A stretch of DNA of 64,000 nt from positions 767,992-831,991 of the forward strand of contig NZ_CP009245.1 in the NCBI RefSeq assembly GCF_001941445.1. Direction: 5' to 3'. Below the pieces are notes generated by a model. The model had not been told where the DNA came from. It did no database searches and saw only the letters and a list, made by a program, of their open reading frames with translations. This DNA comes from Corynebacterium aquilae DSM 44791 (GTDB lineage: Bacteria > Actinomycetota > Actinomycetes > Mycobacteriales > Mycobacteriaceae). The stretch's first letter is position 1, and every line of letters begins with the position of its first letter. Shown here in pieces: positions 63,715-64,000 of the stretch. Made by a program: the position numbers and the translations under genes.

Positions 63715-64000
63715 CTACTTCGCGCCATCGAAAGCAAGATTCTCAACAACCAGGGCAATACCCTGGCCACCACCGATACACAACGTGACCAAACCGAAAC
63801 GCACATTGTTCCGACGCTGGTAATACAAAGCCTTAGTCGTCAAAATCGCCCCAGTAGCACCCACCGGGTGACCCAAGGCGATCGCCCCACCCTGAGGATT
63901 CGTCTTCGCCTCATCAAAACCAAGCTCGCGACTCACCGCCACAGCCTGCGCAGCAAACGCCTCATTGGACTCAATCACCCCAATGTCATCCAAGCTCAGA
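63715..64000 (-). CDS. fadA: Acetyl-CoA C-acyltransferase, C-terminal part (truncated by window)
   Basis: The last 94 residues of a thiolase. The second and third active-site regions are visible: [10 protein letters not shown], the catalytic His in [15 protein letters not shown] and the Cys in [11 protein letters not shown]. The N-terminal half with the acyl-cysteine lies beyond the right edge. It is translated before fadN, with 10 bases between them. It catalyses the thiolytic step of beta-oxidation. Confidence 0.95.
   Translation of the reverse strand, partial: LSLDDIGVIESNEAFAAQAVAVSRELGFDEAKTNPQGGAIALGHPVGATGAILTTKALYYQRRNNVRFGLVTLCIGGGQGIALVVENLAFDGAK

Overview
The window is a stretch of actinobacterial chromosome, almost certainly from the genus Corynebacterium. 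The 16S rRNA sequence, the tmRNA tag AENSQRDYALAA, the rrn leader element TGTTTGAGAACTCAATAG, and gene neighbourhoods known from C. glutamicum and mycobacteria (rpf-cspB, serC-gltA-fkpA-accDA-mctBC, XPB helicase with its partner) all agree. I do not name a species. Gene content is mostly core and metabolic. I see no prophage, transposase, CRISPR array, toxin-antitoxin pair or tRNA gene.

Layout. 1-2.9 kb: the tail of a SWIM-type protein, a DUF1846 protein, smpB and its RNA partner ssrA (tmRNA). 3.1-7.3 kb: two tandem lldD-type L-lactate dehydrogenases, the second coupled to an MFS permease. 7.4-12 kb: NCS2 nucleobase permease, DyP peroxidase, diacylglycerol-kinase-like lipid kinase and a TetR regulator. 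12-18 kb: a full rrn operon (leader, 16S, spacer without tRNA, 23S, 5S, terminator). 18.6-24.3 kb: an MFS transporter and a regulatory cluster. The cluster holds a membrane histidine kinase with a second membrane/kinase-like half, a stand-alone LuxR-type HTH protein and a NarL-type response regulator. 24.4-29.5 kb: a DUF3239 membrane protein, an XPB-type helicase, its helicase-associated partner and a small conserved protein. 29.7-31.7 kb: a first mctBC monocarboxylate uptake operon (minus strand). 32-36 kb: rpf, cspB, a DUF2771 protein, a secreted glutaminyl cyclase and a DUF3027 protein. 36.2-41 kb: pabC and fused pabAB (folate), an AzgA-type purine permease and a SpoU methyltransferase. 41-45 kb: a DUF6928-like protein, sepH and serC. 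45.7-51.5 kb: gltA, fkpA, fused accDA, an aldo-keto reductase and an enoyl-CoA hydratase. 51.6-59.5 kb: a CtpE-like P-type ATPase, a second mctBC operon (plus strand), a secreted SxxK serine hydrolase-like protein and a CPA2 antiporter. 59.6-64 kb: a Tat-exported DUF1906 protein, a TetR regulator, and a fadN-fadA beta-oxidation operon whose fadA runs off the right edge.

Taken together the window is rich in small-organic-acid metabolism. It has lactate uptake and oxidation, two acetate/pyruvate/propionate-type symporters, citrate synthase, acetyl-CoA carboxylase and beta-oxidation. Several genes appear to be translated from leaderless or near-leaderless mRNAs, because a -10 hexamer sits just upstream of the start codon. 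The least familiar element is the 20-24 kb regulatory cluster, where the kinase seems to be a tandem of an active and a degenerate sensor module. A second point of interest is the mosaic identity between the two lldD copies, which looks like gene conversion.
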